Shown here: one piece after another, positions 1 through 11,052 of the stretch
Position numbering within the stretch: the stretch's first letter is position 1
How the letters are laid out: each line of letters begins with the position of its first letter
Assembly: GCF_001641265.1 (NCBI RefSeq)
Contig: NW_020167535.1
Location: 496,001 to 560,000 of the forward strand
Direction of reading: 5' to 3'
Origin: Pseudogymnoascus destructans
Lineage: Eukaryota > Ascomycota > Leotiomycetes > Thelebolales > Thelebolaceae
Length of the DNA: 64,000 nucleotides
Translations under genes and position numbers: made by a program
Notes under the pieces: generated by a model
Database searches by the model: none
Told to the model about the DNA's origin: nothing
The model's input: only the letters and a program-made list of their open reading frames with translations

Positions 1-718
1 CGCCCAGGCGAAAGCCGTTCGCCGCAGGCGACCGATTTTGAGGGCGTCAAGCCCTCAGCGTCCATTTCGGAACGACGACTCGGCGTTGAGAACGTGTGAA
101 CGATGTGAGGAAAAGGGGAATGGGGAGACTGGCGGGGAAGAGGAGGGTGTACCGGTGTGGAGAAGGGGTATAAATACACCCTTCACCGAACCGTTCCACG
201 AATCCTCACCAAATGCTTGCGCAACAAACCAGCTGCACCCGGTGCGCTGGTTTCTTCACGCCTTTCGGCGAAGGACCGCACTCTCTCAGTGAGGAGAGTC
301 GTGCGGCACCAAGGAAAGAAAGGGGTTTGTCGGTGACAAACCCCCAGGTGGTGAGGGAACGGCGGTGAGAACTTGTCGTCGACAAAAGGGATGAGCGGCA
401 GCAACACCGCTCAGACAGCATGAGCCCCTCGGCAGCAACACCGAGCGGCAGTGAAGGGAGCTCATCATCGCCAGGGTCTTCAATTCTGCCTGTCAAAGGC
501 AGAAGCGGACGACCCCAGCGACCGATGAGACCACCGCTTTTCCATCTGCGGTTGCGCGATGGAAGGCGAGAGCTTCTTCAGTCAGAAGAAGTTTCTTATA
601 CTTCGTGCCCGCGAGGGAAGATACTGGTTCCCGGTTTGAGCGACGGTAGTCTTGGTGATACCCAAGCTACCGGTCGATTTTTCATTTTATCACTTTCTAC
701 TGGGCTACGTAAGGGGGC
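1..718. other. No supportable gene; possible LTR-element interior
   Basis: I see no recognisable protein in this stretch on either strand. The longest open frame (from 420) has a Ser/Pro-rich start and no domain I know. The last bases before 719 (GTAAGGGGGC) resemble a polypurine tract, which suggests that this is the interior of an LTR retroelement whose left part lies outside the window. That reading is inference only. Confidence 0.25.
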
Positions 719-1081
719 TGTTGGGAGTAGGGACGTGCGCTATGGAATACGGTGGCCTTTTGGCCGTGAAAATGATCGTTCTGGAATACCGACCGTCGAA
801 GTCTCAGGACGGGTTTCGGGTTGGGTCGTGATGCACACTCTGCTTCACCAACAGAACCTGGTGTATACTGGGTTTCAGCCCCATATTCTGCTTCCTTACG
901 AAGCCTACAAATACTGTACGTAGGCCCATTAGACAGTGTAGAAATTCAATCGATCTATTTATTCTATATACTGTATTACCTGAAGCCTCCTGTTCCGTTG
1001 TGCCGTTGTGAGAATTTTGGTTACCGGAGAATACCACCCGATTTTGGGTGTGGATCCCCGGTTCCCATAATCACTTCGAAC
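719..1081 (+). repeat. Candidate 3' LTR (TGTTGGGAGT...TTCGAACA)
   Basis: The segment starts with TGTTGGGAGT and ends with TTCGAACA, so it has the TG...CA ends and a TGTT/AACA inverted repeat usual for LTRs. It is directly preceded by a G-rich polypurine-like run. No partner LTR or matching 5-bp duplication is visible because the left side is outside the window. It would be the right end of an element that inserted into older repeat DNA. Confidence 0.35.
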
Positions 1082-1167
1082 AGTTAGGCCACCCAAATGA
1101 TCACACGTGACCCCGCGGCTACCCGGAGTCTACTCCCTAGAATGAGAGATGAGAAGGCATCCTTACA
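1082..1167 (-). repeat. Terminal fragment of an LTR of the TGTAAGGATGCC family
   Basis: On the minus strand this begins TGTAAGGATGCC at 1167. The two solo LTRs at 8700-8948 and 10114-10485 start the same way. All three have a GGTCAC motif some 50-65 bp in. The hAT-1 transposase reading frame stops making sense exactly at 1167, so this LTR probably truncated it. Similarity beyond the first 13 bases is patchy. Confidence 0.45.
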
Positions 1168-2242
1168 AAGTTCACGCTGCTCGTTTGATAACTGATGAGC
1201 TGCAGAGACATCGATTTCAAATGATTCTGCATCTGTACCAAAGAGAAAAGCTTTGACGACTAAGTTTAGCACATGCCTTGTACAGCGTAAACGTCGAGCT
1301 TTTTGCTGACTGACCAAGCCATCAGCTAACTCAAGCTTTTGGCAGACGGATAATATGCAAACATCATTGGAAGATGCATTATCAAGCATAAAGTAACCAA
1401 TCTTCGACCGTAGTGAATACTCATCAATAACTGACAGTACTGCTTCTGCCATATTCTCGCCAGTGTGCTGCCCACGTAAACGTTGCAAACCTGGCAAAGC
1501 TGATTGTGTTGTGGTTCCGTTAATCCAGTGGCCCACAATACCAAGAAGAGCAAGGGAATTTGTTGATGTCCACATGTCAAAACTTAGATGAACTTGACCT
1601 TCGTAGTTTGCAAACATTGTCTGGACATGAGTTTTTTGCGTTTGAAACTCTTTCATAACCCAGCCTCGAATGGTGTTATGAGAACGTGGTAAAAGATCTC
1701 CTAATACTGCATTACAGTATACTAGTAGCTCACGGAACTGCTCGTGTTCTACTTCTGAAAATCTGACGTTTGTGCACACTATCCATCGCAGTAATAAGGT
1801 CTTAAATTTTGCGAAATCGATCGTTGATACTACACTATAAGCTGCAGCTCGCTGCTGTTGAAGCACAGATCGAGGTCGAGAACTAGATGTACCATCCTTG
1901 GATTTACCGTGGAATTTAATCATGTGGTTCATTGCATGTGTAGTTGTCCTTGACAAGTATGTCTTTGTAACCCTCTTATTATAGCACAACTGGCATAACC
2001 AGAATGGTGTGTCATCACGGACCCGGATGATCTCCTGGCCATGCTGCCAAACCCACGAGGTATTTGGACGTTTCCCAGGTGGTGCAGAGCGAAATCCAGC
2101 TGGCAGACTTATAGCTGTCGGTGCTAGGCTGCTGGAATCAGGTAAACTCTCTGGCGGTATATGTGGTGTGCTGTGGAATGATCCATCTGATGGGTTGGAT
2201 GAGTAGAGCTGTTCAAGCTCAAAGTCAGATAAGCCCCCTAGA

Positions 2243-4969
2243 CAGTGTTTTCAGTAGTATTGCCCGTATACGGGAGGCTCTCGTATACGGGCCCGTATTA
2301 TACTTAAGTATTCATACGACCCGTATCATAACACCTCTTCGCCGCTAGTATTATACTTAAGTATTGCTGGCCATACTTCAGTATTATACTGGCAATACTT
2401 AAGTATTTCACGTGATCCTTTCACAATTTTCAGGTCGTCGTGAAAACTCTGCATTTTATCCTTACGTCTTATGATTCAGCCTACATCATGGCTTCTGAAC
2501 CTTCTGATGTTGTATCTACTATCGAAAGTGAACAATTTAATCAGTTTGAACAGGATACTACAACCTCATCAACTATTGGCTGCTCTATTCCGTCCCAATC
2601 TACCTCCCGTACTACGTCAAAGGTAGCTAAGCTACGCACATCACCGATATGGGACTTTACAAAAGTAGGACGTTATGAAATAACCTTCAATATCTACGGC
2701 AAGGAGTCCTGGTGTTGCAAGTTCTGTTCTAAGGAGTATACTGTTGGTGGGGGCACTAATATCATCATCAAGCACTTAAAGGAGCGCCATTCCATTGACT
2801 TGAAAACACCACAAGAGCAACGCATTGATGGATATCAATCCACAATAGCTGTAGCCTTTGCCAGGCCACACACAATCAATCATAAACGCCGTAGACTCAA
2901 CGATGTCACTGCTGTTAGGCCTTTAGATCCACGTGTTCTTGAAGATCTCTATGTGCGCTGGATAGTAGCATGTGGAATTGCATTCCGAATGGTTTCAATC
3001 CCCGAGTTCCGCACGTAAGTAGTATTACCTTTCATGATTTAAGGCTTTTATTAATATATATATAGCATGCTTCACTATTTAAATCCAGCCATCAATGAAT
3101 GGCTGCCTCATAGCTCGACAACAATTCACGATTGGGTCCTTCGTAAATATACAGAAGAGAAGGTCATCATTCGACAGGCTGTTCAAGCTGCCCTTACAAA
3201 TATACACTTTACAGTGGACTTATGGACTTCTCCAAATTCCCTTGCAATCCTCGGCATTGTCGCTCACTATATATCAGCAACTGGTAATCTAGATAACTCT
3301 GTTCTTGCACTACGAGAAGTTAATGGCGAGCATTCTGGTGAGAACCAAGCTGTGGAAATTCTTGATGTTATCAACGACTATGGCATTGCTTCAAAAGTTG
3401 GTTATTTTGTAATGGACAATGCAACAAATAATGATACAATGATCAAGGAGCTTTCGAAAAAGCTGAAAGAGGAGCATGAGATAATATGGGACCCTAGGCG
3501 ACATAGATTACGGTGTAACGGCCATGTGATCAACCTCGCTGTTCAAGCCTTTCTCTTTGCAAGTGATGAGGAGGACCTCTCACAGGATAATAATACGGAG
3601 CTATTGTCGTCGCCGACAGAAATAGAGATGGAGCAGTGGAGAAAGAAAGGTCCACTTGGTAAACTACATAACATTGTAGTTTATATCCAACGCAGCCCAC
3701 AACGTATCGCCAGCTTTAAGTTGATGAGCAATAACCTATGTTTGTTGAGAGATAATTCAACACGTTGGAATAGCTGGTATTCAATGCTACAACGGGCGCT
3801 ACGGGTACAACATGCTATAGAACTGTTCTGCGTAAAATTCAAGGAGAATGAGAATGACCTCCGTAAGTACATATTTATGTCTCTTAAATTTAATTATTTA
3901 CTAATATTTAAGTAGTTTCACAAGGGGACTGGCAGGACCTTCGAAATATGGCCTGTATTCTCAAGAACTTTGCAGATGCAACACTTGCTACAGAAGGTTA
4001 TGCCTCGAGCATTGATTTAACACTCCAATCGATGGACTTCTTACTTCACGTGTTTGAAACTGCGAAGAATGATTATGCAATGGACCCGTTCCTTGGTCCT
4101 TGTTGTAATGCTGGGTGGAAGAAGTTGGATAAATACTACAGTATGACAGACAGGACTTCGGCATATACAGCGGCGTTAGTATTATGCCCACAATGGAAGT
4201 GGACTTACTTCAAATCAGAATGGAAGGCTGATTGGGTTGCTGAAGCACGTGTCAAGGTTGAGGAGCTGTGGGTCAACAAATACAAAGCATTGGCAGTTAG
4301 TGCAGAGATCGCAGAAGTTGAAGGTGAAGATACTGAGAAGCCGCTTTCGAATGAGTTTCTTACATGGCGTACACAAAAGCGGGGTATTGACGTTATTCAA
4401 GATGAATATACTCAGTATTTACAAGCCCCAATTGTTAAAACTGATGATGCGAGAGCATGGTGGGCTGAGCCTACTCAACGGGCTACATTTCCAAACTTAA
4501 GTGTAATGGCATTAGATTTGTTATCAATACCCTCAATGTCTGCAGCGCCTGAAAGGCTGTTCTCTGGTGCGAAAATCACGATTTCCGACCGTAGGAACAG
4601 GCTAGGTATTATGGCAATTCAAGCTGTTGAGTGCTTGAAGTCTTGGTTTAAGAAGAATAAGAGTACAGCTTTGCCGTTTGTAGATGATGAGCTGTCAACA
4701 CTCCCAGATACATTGTTGCAAGAGGCAGCGATGACTATGATATCTAGCTAGTTCAATATGTTCTGAAATTCACAGGGTTATAGAGTATACAGTTTTTACA
4801 GCTTCAATTTTTTTTAACATTACATGAAATACTTAAGTATTGCCCGTATTAATACTTAAGTATTGATACAGAGCTCACTAGTATCATATCAAGCTTCACC
4901 CGTACCGTATTGATACGGCCCGTATCATAATGGCCCGAATACTTAAGTATTATACTAATGGGAACACTG
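2243..4969 (+). mobile_element. hAT-2 transposon, complete, 8-bp target duplication
   Basis: The ends are CAGTGTTTTCA (from 2243) and GGGAACACTG (to 4969), a short terminal inverted repeat CAGTGTT/AACACTG. CCCCTAGA flanks it on both sides (2235-2242 and 4970-4977), the 8-bp duplication expected for hAT elements. Both subterminal regions (about 2260-2420 and 4830-4960) carry copies of the palindrome ATACTTAAGTAT and of CCCGTAT/ATACGGG, likely transposase-binding sites. The single gene inside is intact after two introns, so the element could be active or recently so. Confidence 0.92.
2488..4751 (+). CDS. hAT-2 transposase, intact, three exons
   Basis: This encodes the transposase that would excise and insert hAT-2. 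Exons are 2488-3014, 3066-3862 and 3916-4751; the introns (51 and 53 bp) have GTAAGT donors and AG acceptors and restore one frame of 719 residues. A BED-type zinc finger lies near residues 55-105 (SPIWDFTKVG, then CKFC and HLKERH). The RNase H-like core includes FTVDLWTSPNSLAILGIVAH and GYFVMDNATNND. The C-terminal dimerisation block is at about 640-672 (LSIPSMSAAPERLFSGAKI). I chose the ATG at 2488 because the upstream in-frame codons have no ATG. No stop or frameshift is visible. Confidence 0.92.
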
Positions 4970-5139
4970 CCCCTAGAATGCTTTGCGCATCAGAGAGTTG
5001 TGGAGAGTTATCAGTCATAATGGTGTAAATGAAGTAGTAAGATTGAAGACCAGAGAAGAAGCCGACCTTGAATTTAACATGTAGGAAATGGCGGTGAAGC
5101 CCTGGTTCACAGTAACGGGATTTCACCAATCACGATTTC

Positions 5140-5349
5140 AGAATAAAGCAGACGGTCTATTTGGTCTGTCGACTGGTAGACTGTCGGCCGACCAAACAGA
5201 CAGTCTGTCGACTTGCAGACGGTCTGTTTGGTCTGCCGACATGAGAACCTCTCGTCGGTCGGTCTGGCTCAGATTTTGAGGCGGTCTGGTCGGTCTATTT
5301 AGACCGATCGACCAGACCGTCTATTTAGGTCGGTCTATTGCCAACACTG
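5140..5349. repeat. Subterminal repeats at the 5' end of hAT-1
   Basis: About ten degenerate copies of a GGTCTGT/AGACGGTCTATTT-type word occur in both orientations, ending at the terminus AACACTG (5349). Clustered motifs of this kind next to a hAT terminus are normally transposase-binding sites. Confidence 0.65.
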
Positions 5350-6231
5350 CTTGGCGTGAAAGATCTACGCCTCAAAACGGTTGGTCTAACTTGGTGATTG
5401 GGGCCAGAGTCCAATTCGGCATATGCTGGAGGCATATGGTCTCGTCTGGAAGCAGATTTCGTTGTCAATCGTTGCCATATGTCGCGAAATTTTCTCCGGT
5501 TTCCCTCAACTCTCGTCCTTTCTTCCTCGAACTGATCTTTGTTGACCCATATCAGATGCACATTGCTACTCTAGAATCAGTCAGCGAAAATTTTAACTGT
5601 GCAAGGCTCTTCTTACCTTTCGTTCTTCTGAGCTATTCTGCGGTTTTGTTTTGTTTGTTCAGTTTTGACGGTGTTTTCTTTTGTGATGTCTCCGGAAGAA
5701 TAATGTATTGGATTCTTTGTTTTATTAGTAGTTATATATAATCAACTGCGAGGTGGTGGGTGGGCAGCTCAGAGCAGCAGCATATTGATGGGTTTCACCG
5801 GGTGAAGCTACCACGACCAGCAGAATACTGATGGGTTTAACCGAATGAAGCTTCCACCACGACCAGCAGAATAATGATGGGTTCCACCGGATGAAACTGC
5901 ATCACTGATCCAATTATATATGGCCCTTCATCTTTCCAAATAATAAAACAGCAAATCAATACCCATTCATTCAGGAAATATGAATTCAGTGAGAGCCATT
6001 TTCACCAGTCTAGCAAATTTCTCGATTGTGTTGTAGGAAACGGACTCTCGAGTTATGACCGGCGGCATGGAAACAATAATGGAGGATGGCATACGAACGC
6101 CTACGATGAGGAGCGTCAATGTCGCAGACGCCTTCGACTGGCAGCAGCGGGCAGCGATTCACTAGCGAAATGGCAAATTATATAACTCCCAATGTATCGA
6201 CATCATTTCATAAGAGGACATAATTCTCGTC
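5350..6231. other. Intergenic; short tandem repeat at 5775-5905
   Basis: I recognise no gene here. At about 5775-5905 there are three imperfect copies of a roughly 50-bp unit built on ACCACGACCAGCAGAATA followed by ATGATGGGTT and CACCGGATGAAGCT. The rest is AT-rich unique sequence. The bases just after hAT-1 (CTTGGCGT, 5350-5357) would be its target duplication, but the partner copy is lost. Confidence 0.5.
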
Positions 6232-7381
6232 ATGGAATCATCGGGTCCCCAGATCCTGGAAGCAGAGCGAAGGATAGAAGACGATACTGCCACCTCTCAA
6301 GAGATACACCATGCGCCTGTCTATGAATCAGTACAGAGTAGCACTGTCAGAATAGACGAGGGTGGATTAGTTGAGCAGATGGATGATATCCCTGAAGTCT
6401 CAGCCCCCGGGGTATGTCCGATCATATGAATGTGGTTACCTCACTTACAAGTTACTGCACGCAGACGCTATTCATGCTGCAGCCCCTACGCAAAATGAAG
6501 GCTTTAACTTCTAAAATTTTTTAAAGTCATCTAGAAAAGGTCAAGGGGGATGCGGCAGTTGATCGGGCGTGCGTAGGCGGGACAGCGCCTACGCAACCGG
6601 CTACAATATTTACCATAAAGTTTGCGAGTCCCTGGGTTGAGTATGAATATATCCGACAAAGTGACCAGGTTACTGTAGTAAGGCAGCGGTCGTCGTATTT
6701 TAGACTGGCCAACATGCAAGAATTCCCAGCAACAAACACCATCCAACAGTCTCAAGTACTCGCTAGAGTATCTCACCCAAATATTGCCAGCATCTACGGC
6801 GTTATATTCTTATATTGACAAACTCTTAGTTGTTACAGAGCATCTCGACATATCCTTAGCTCAGTTAGACTTTCAATCTTATGAAATAGAAGAATGGGAG
6901 ATTGCTACTATTGTTGCTGAAGTAGGCAACCGTATATTATGCCAATTTCATAGTTAACAGTTGCAGGTTTTAAAAGGCTTGACCTACATATCTTTCAAGA
7001 ATATTTCTTGCCAAGATCTCACCACCGCAAGTATCCGGCTTTCTGTCCGTGGGGAGATTAAATTGCGTCAGTTGACCCGGTTATAATAAATATCAGCGAG
7101 CTGATGCGTTGTTAAAAGTATTGAGTATGGAAAGAGTCAGATATCATCAAGTAGAGAACCCAAGGTTTGCGCCAGCTCTACTAGAAATGGCTGTTCTAGA
7201 GGAGATCATAGAAGCTATGACTCTTCCCCGTTACCATCACACATCAGACGATAAGAGATGGTCAAAGGAAACCCTCAGTTTCTTATCCTGCTCAATATCG
7301 GGTTCTTTGCAGAACTTAAATGATGTAAGTATGGCTCTAATTTGGAAGTTGGATCTCATAATGGAAATAGCATCGTCTTAA
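6232..7381 (+). pseudogene. Protein-kinase-like relic
   Basis: Scattered frames on the plus strand read like the fungal protein-kinase-like family. RVSHPNIASIYGVIF (near 6760-6820) looks like the N-lobe around helix C. LLVVTEHLDISLAQL (near 6830) fits the hinge. QVLKGLTYISFKNISCQDLT, then IRLSVRGEIKL (near 6960-7065), fits the catalytic loop and the following strand. WSKETLSFLSCS (near 7260) fits a C-lobe end. The pieces are in different frames and the HxD motif is replaced by CQD, so it is a dead copy. Exon limits cannot be set. Confidence 0.5.
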
Positions 7382-7738
7382 TTTGAAAGCTGAATCACCG
7401 AAGAAACTGATACCGCGGATTCGATTTGCTCGTAAATTGGAATTCAACCAGCAAGGTTAATAATGATAACGGCCCTGCTGTCGATGATTGGGCCCGTACG
7501 CCACGCTCAGCTACAAGACGAGGGAGGCTTCATCGGTGCAAAGACATGGCGCCGCAAAACTCCTCAAAAGTACGCCAGCCGCAGGAGCAATGAAATTGTC
7601 ATCAAGCCTGGCCTCAAATCATTCGCGCTCGTACGGGCCGCCGAGGATGGCGTCAGCTGCTCGACTTTACGGCAACCGAACGGGAGTCGCCGTGGAACTA
7701 TTTCCGTAAGCACTACGAGCTGAACTTGGGTGGATTAC
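7382..7738. other. Intergenic, no gene recognised
   Basis: Short overlapping frames are present but none shows a motif I can support. Confidence 0.4.
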
Positions 7739-8699
7739 CATAGAAGTAGGCTGCGCACTACTCGCTCAATACTCGGCTCACTCGCTCAGTGGGTTACTCA
7801 GCTGGGTGAGTAGCTGAACCTTTTACTCGACTCGGTGAGTGAGGTCAATACTCAGTTACTCTGTAAAAACCCGGTGAGTACTCGGCTATCACGTGTAAGA
7901 TTTATGCATCATGTGAACAGTCCCTCATACGATTAATACTGTTTTATGGTTAAGTTAAAGTATTACATCTATTAGCATCACTCTCGCCATCTCTAGTAAG
8001 CTGTGAGAACGAATCATGTATATTCCTCTATCTAAGTACCATGATTATCAGAAGATTATTAGAACGCTATTATCTATTATATATGCTTAAGAACATCCCT
8101 CCACCTTGCTTGATGAGGCCGGCCAGACCTACTAATACCTAAAGTATTTATAGGGTCTTGATGAGGATCCTCGACTGAGCGGAACGAGCTATGAGTCAAG
8201 ATAACTGTGTATAGAACTTGTTCATAAAATGTCTCTTGTGTGAGAATATGATCTTATTATAGGTATTAACCTACATAATTCTGGTAATAATCTGGTAATC
8301 CTTACTTGTTGAGGTTGCATTTGATTGATTCGCATTTGATAGAGACTATCCTTCCCATCTGTGACTTCTTTTTGCAAATGTCTGATGCAAGATGTGTTGC
8401 CATAGACTTTGGGCCAGCAGACTTGATTGCAGGATGCGTAAGGGCCTTCGAACAATAAGTACAAATAACACATGGTTCTCCAGAAAGCCGGTCTGCTCCT
8501 TGGTGATAACTTCTCCAGTATTGAGAACTCCAGTTGGTTGAATCCCATGCAATCTTCATAAGGAGTTTTGTAGTATGATCTGAGTGTTGTTCATACCATC
8601 GTGATAGCTTCCACCACTCAATGAATATATCGTGTGTATCCTTAGTCCATTTGACGAATTGGTTTAACTTGCCAATATATTCAAGGCCTGCAGGGACTT

Positions 8700-8948
8700 T
8701 GTAAGGATGCCTGTCCCTCAGTGATGGAAAGGATCTGAGTCGGGCAGGTTACGGTCACATGATAAGAGTTAAGGCAGGTTAGCTGAGTCGGACCCGTTTC
8801 GGGTACTTAAGGAGATTGACCCAACGGGGGTTCCTCTCTTCATCTTTTTTGTATCCTTCGTAGTAGACCTATAGGATAGCATCCGTTTAGCCTCTGACTC
8901 GCACTCTCATATGCTATTACTGTGAGCTGGGTGCCCTGTGTCCTTACA
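8700..8948 (+). repeat. Solo LTR, 249 bp, 5-bp target duplication GACTT
   Basis: It begins TGTAAGGATGCC and ends GTGTCCTTACA, so the TG...CA ends form the inverted repeat TGTAAGGA/TCCTTACA. GACTT lies directly on both sides (8695-8699 and 8949-8953). No internal retroelement sequence remains, so this is a solo LTR left by recombination. It sits inside the zinc-finger gene. Confidence 0.88.
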
Positions 8949-10113
8949 GACTTAATTTAATGAGGATAGTCGTTGAGAAGACGGAAAAGAGTCTGAGAAT
9001 ACTGTCAGAATCAAACAACTCTGAGTATTGAGATGGCATTTGGCAAATTGCTCGATTATCAGAAGGTTACCAGAAGTCTGGCTACGATGAAGTACTTAAA
9101 TACCTGGTTTTCCAACGCGAAAGGTACTCCAGCGCTATAACTTTAGCAACTCAAGTTCTCCTCTACTCTAGCTCCAGGAACAACATATCCTGTGCAGCTG
9201 ATACCTTAGCCCACTTTTCCTTATCAAACTTCTTAGAGTAGACAAGTAAGAACGCCTCTTTGAAGCTAGAACTATGAGTGGATATTTGCAACCATCCATT
9301 GTCGACAAGATTGTAAGACTTTGGGTACCACTGCACAGGTCCTGGTAATTAGGCCCACTTTCCAAACTGCCTGCTCGTACAAACAGAAATATTTATGTGG
9401 TGGGATAACCTCGTGAAAAGTGCTATAATAAACAATTAGTATTGCCAGAAGATTGCTAGGATGATCAGAGACGTACCCTTCCTCTACATCAATCCACGGC
9501 ATATACTCAAAGAGACGCTCAGGCTTCTTTCTCAGCTTTCCAGCCTTTCTCGTATATGAGTGGATACAGCTATCCCAGAAATGTTGCCACTTGCGGAAAT
9601 TGGACTCTTCATGGGCCTATCAACTATTAGTATCACCAGAAGATTACCAGATTATGAGGTAGCATACATCAATGTGCGCTTGAGTTAAGAGAGCCTGGGT
9701 GCTAGTGATCTCTTCATCGGAAAGCTCATCTGGTAGAACAGCCTCGTCATTTAAAATATCTCGCGCTGTAACATAAGCTCCAACTCCAAATCGTCTTCAA
9801 CCTCAGTATCCTCCCATTCGCTGTTATGATTGTCATCGATTGGAATACTTGAGATACCCTCAAATGCAGCAAGCTCAGACAGAAGTTGTTTGGGCGGAGT
9901 AGATGGTGGGGCTTGTGGAGAAGAAGAGGCGCTAATATTCTTGACTTTCTGATTCGCAATGCAAGATGCATGGGTACCCTTCTCAGTCCTGTTTATAGTT
10001 AGATTGAGGCTACCAGAGATTACCAGAAGGGACTTACCGAACACAAATACGCTCAACCTTCAATTCATTCTGTAGACGTGTCTTGTCTTCAGTAGAGGCA
10101 GCGATATACTTTG

Positions 10114-10485
10114 TGTAATGACACAGGGCACCCAGCTCACAGTAATAGCATATGAGAGTGCGAGTTGGAGGCTAAAAGGATGCTATCCTATAGGTCTACT
10201 ACGAAGGATACAAAAAAGATGAAGGGGGAACCCCGTTAAGTTTGTTTCCTTAAGTACCCGAAACGGGCCCGACTCGGTTATCCCAACCCTAGCCCTGAAC
10301 CTTCCACCGCAACAGGTCCGCATCGACCCTGAACCCTACACCCTTACCGTCCCCCACTATAGTGTAACTCGCTATGTCCTCCTCTACTGGTCCGAAACCA
10401 CACCGAGTCGGATTTCATGCTTGTGGTGACCGTAACAGCTCTGAGGCGGGTTCTTCGAGTATCTAGGTAAGGAGGCATCCTTACA
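10114..10485 (-). repeat. Solo LTR, 372 bp, opposite orientation, duplication CTTTG
   Basis: Read on the minus strand it starts TGTAAGGATGCC and ends GTCATTACA, the same family as the LTR at 8700. CTTTG flanks both sides on the plus strand (10109-10113 and 10486-10490). Removing it with one copy of CTTTG restores an open frame (YKSAKYIAASTEDK) in the zinc-finger gene, which supports the exact boundaries. Confidence 0.88.
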
Positions 10486-10659
10486 CTTTGCAGACTTATA
10501 TAACTTCTTTAAGTAGTAGCTCAGATCAGCATGGTCAGCCTTGAGTGCTAAGTGAACAGCCTTCTCATCTTCAGTAAGGTTGGAGACGCAGTTGCGAGCT
10601 TTGATAGTATTCGCATTAGTGGAGAGTTCTTCATGTGCCTTGAGTTTCGCCATACTAAC

Positions 10660-11052
10660 TAAACACGTGATTAGCAGAGATCTCCAGAAGTTCTGGCTAT
10701 AGAATCAAGATAATAAACTTAGTTGAAGTCCTAGAGAAGAGGTAAAGGCTCAAAAGGGAAGAAGAATGTGTAGATCGGAGAGTAACCAAGGAAGGTGGTT
10801 CTAAGGTCATGGTTATTTTAAAGTTGCAAACAAAAATATTTGTGAAGGAATATTCACCTACAAAGAATTACTGTTCCAAAAACAACACCACAATGCGCAC
10901 CTTCATATAAAACACATACCTTTCAACCTCTACCTCTTTACTATACTCTTCTTCTGCAATATTCTTTCTACAAACTCACTGTAAGTACACATATCTTTTG
11001 ATCTACTTCTTTATCTTGTGTTTACTTTACTAACTCACCTTGATATTAGCAA
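10660..11052. promoter_or_regulatory. Shared divergent promoter of the two transposon genes
   Basis: The region separates the two gene starts. On the H3-like side a TATA-like CATATAAA lies at about 10904, and a 5'-UTR intron (GTAAGT at 10981 to TTAG at 11049) ends just before the ATG at 11053. On the other side an intron-like segment with a CCAGAAGTTCTGG palindrome precedes the ATG at 10653. Leader introns of this kind occur in filamentous-fungal histone genes. Confidence 0.45.

Larger units (their letters stand above)
1168..5018 (-). pseudogene. hAT-1 transposase, interrupted and 3'-truncated
   Basis: Removing hAT-2 and one copy of its 8-bp duplication joins 5018-4978 to 2242-1168 in one open frame. 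The frame starts MTDNSPQLSDAQSILGGLSD and runs into a BED zinc finger (WVWQHGQEII, then WLCQLC) encoded near 2060-1930. The catalytic core follows, with typical fungal hAT blocks: LSFDMWTSTNSLALLGIVGH, a GEN helix, IGYFMLDNASSND and RRLRCTRHVLNLV. The frame ends after NEQREL, so the C-terminal dimerisation region is gone. It cannot be functional because of the insertion and the truncation. Confidence 0.85.
1168..5349 (-). mobile_element. hAT-1 transposon remnant, split by hAT-2
   Basis: A decayed hAT-family DNA transposon lies on the minus strand. Its 5' terminus is at 5349 (CAGTGTTGGCAATAGACCG read leftward), with subterminal repeats at 5140-5349. The coding part runs from 5018 leftward and is lost beyond 1167 at an LTR. 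The other terminus is missing, so no target duplication can be shown. hAT-2 (2243-4969) is inserted in it. Confidence 0.75.
8222..10653 (-). pseudogene. Transposon-borne zinc-finger gene, broken by two solo LTRs
   Basis: After removing the LTR at 10114-10485, a coherent spliced reading appears. It starts MAKLKAHEELSTNANTIKAR (ATG at 10653) and passes an acidic, Pro/Ser-rich middle (SSSPQAPPSTPPKQLLSELA). It continues through AHEESNFRKWQHFWDSCIHS and MPWIDVEEG. After the second LTR it ends with a BED-like finger: CTYCSKALTHP, then GPKSMATHLASDIC. Several GT-AG introns (for example about 9990-10036, 9620-9665, 9423-9476) each contain the GATTACCAGA motif. One frame change near the second LTR and the two insertions mean it is dead. 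The function is unknown; it may be the element's accessory DNA-binding protein. Confidence 0.6.

Noticed and set aside
1..1081. Coding region at 420-923
   Set aside because: The frame crosses the putative polypurine tract and LTR start and shows no domain; treated as repeat DNA.
8695..10490. A single foldback or long-inverted-repeat transposon between 8.7 and 10.49 kb
   Set aside because: Each arm has its own TG...CA ends and its own perfect 5-bp duplication (GACTT and CTTTG), so they are two solo LTRs.
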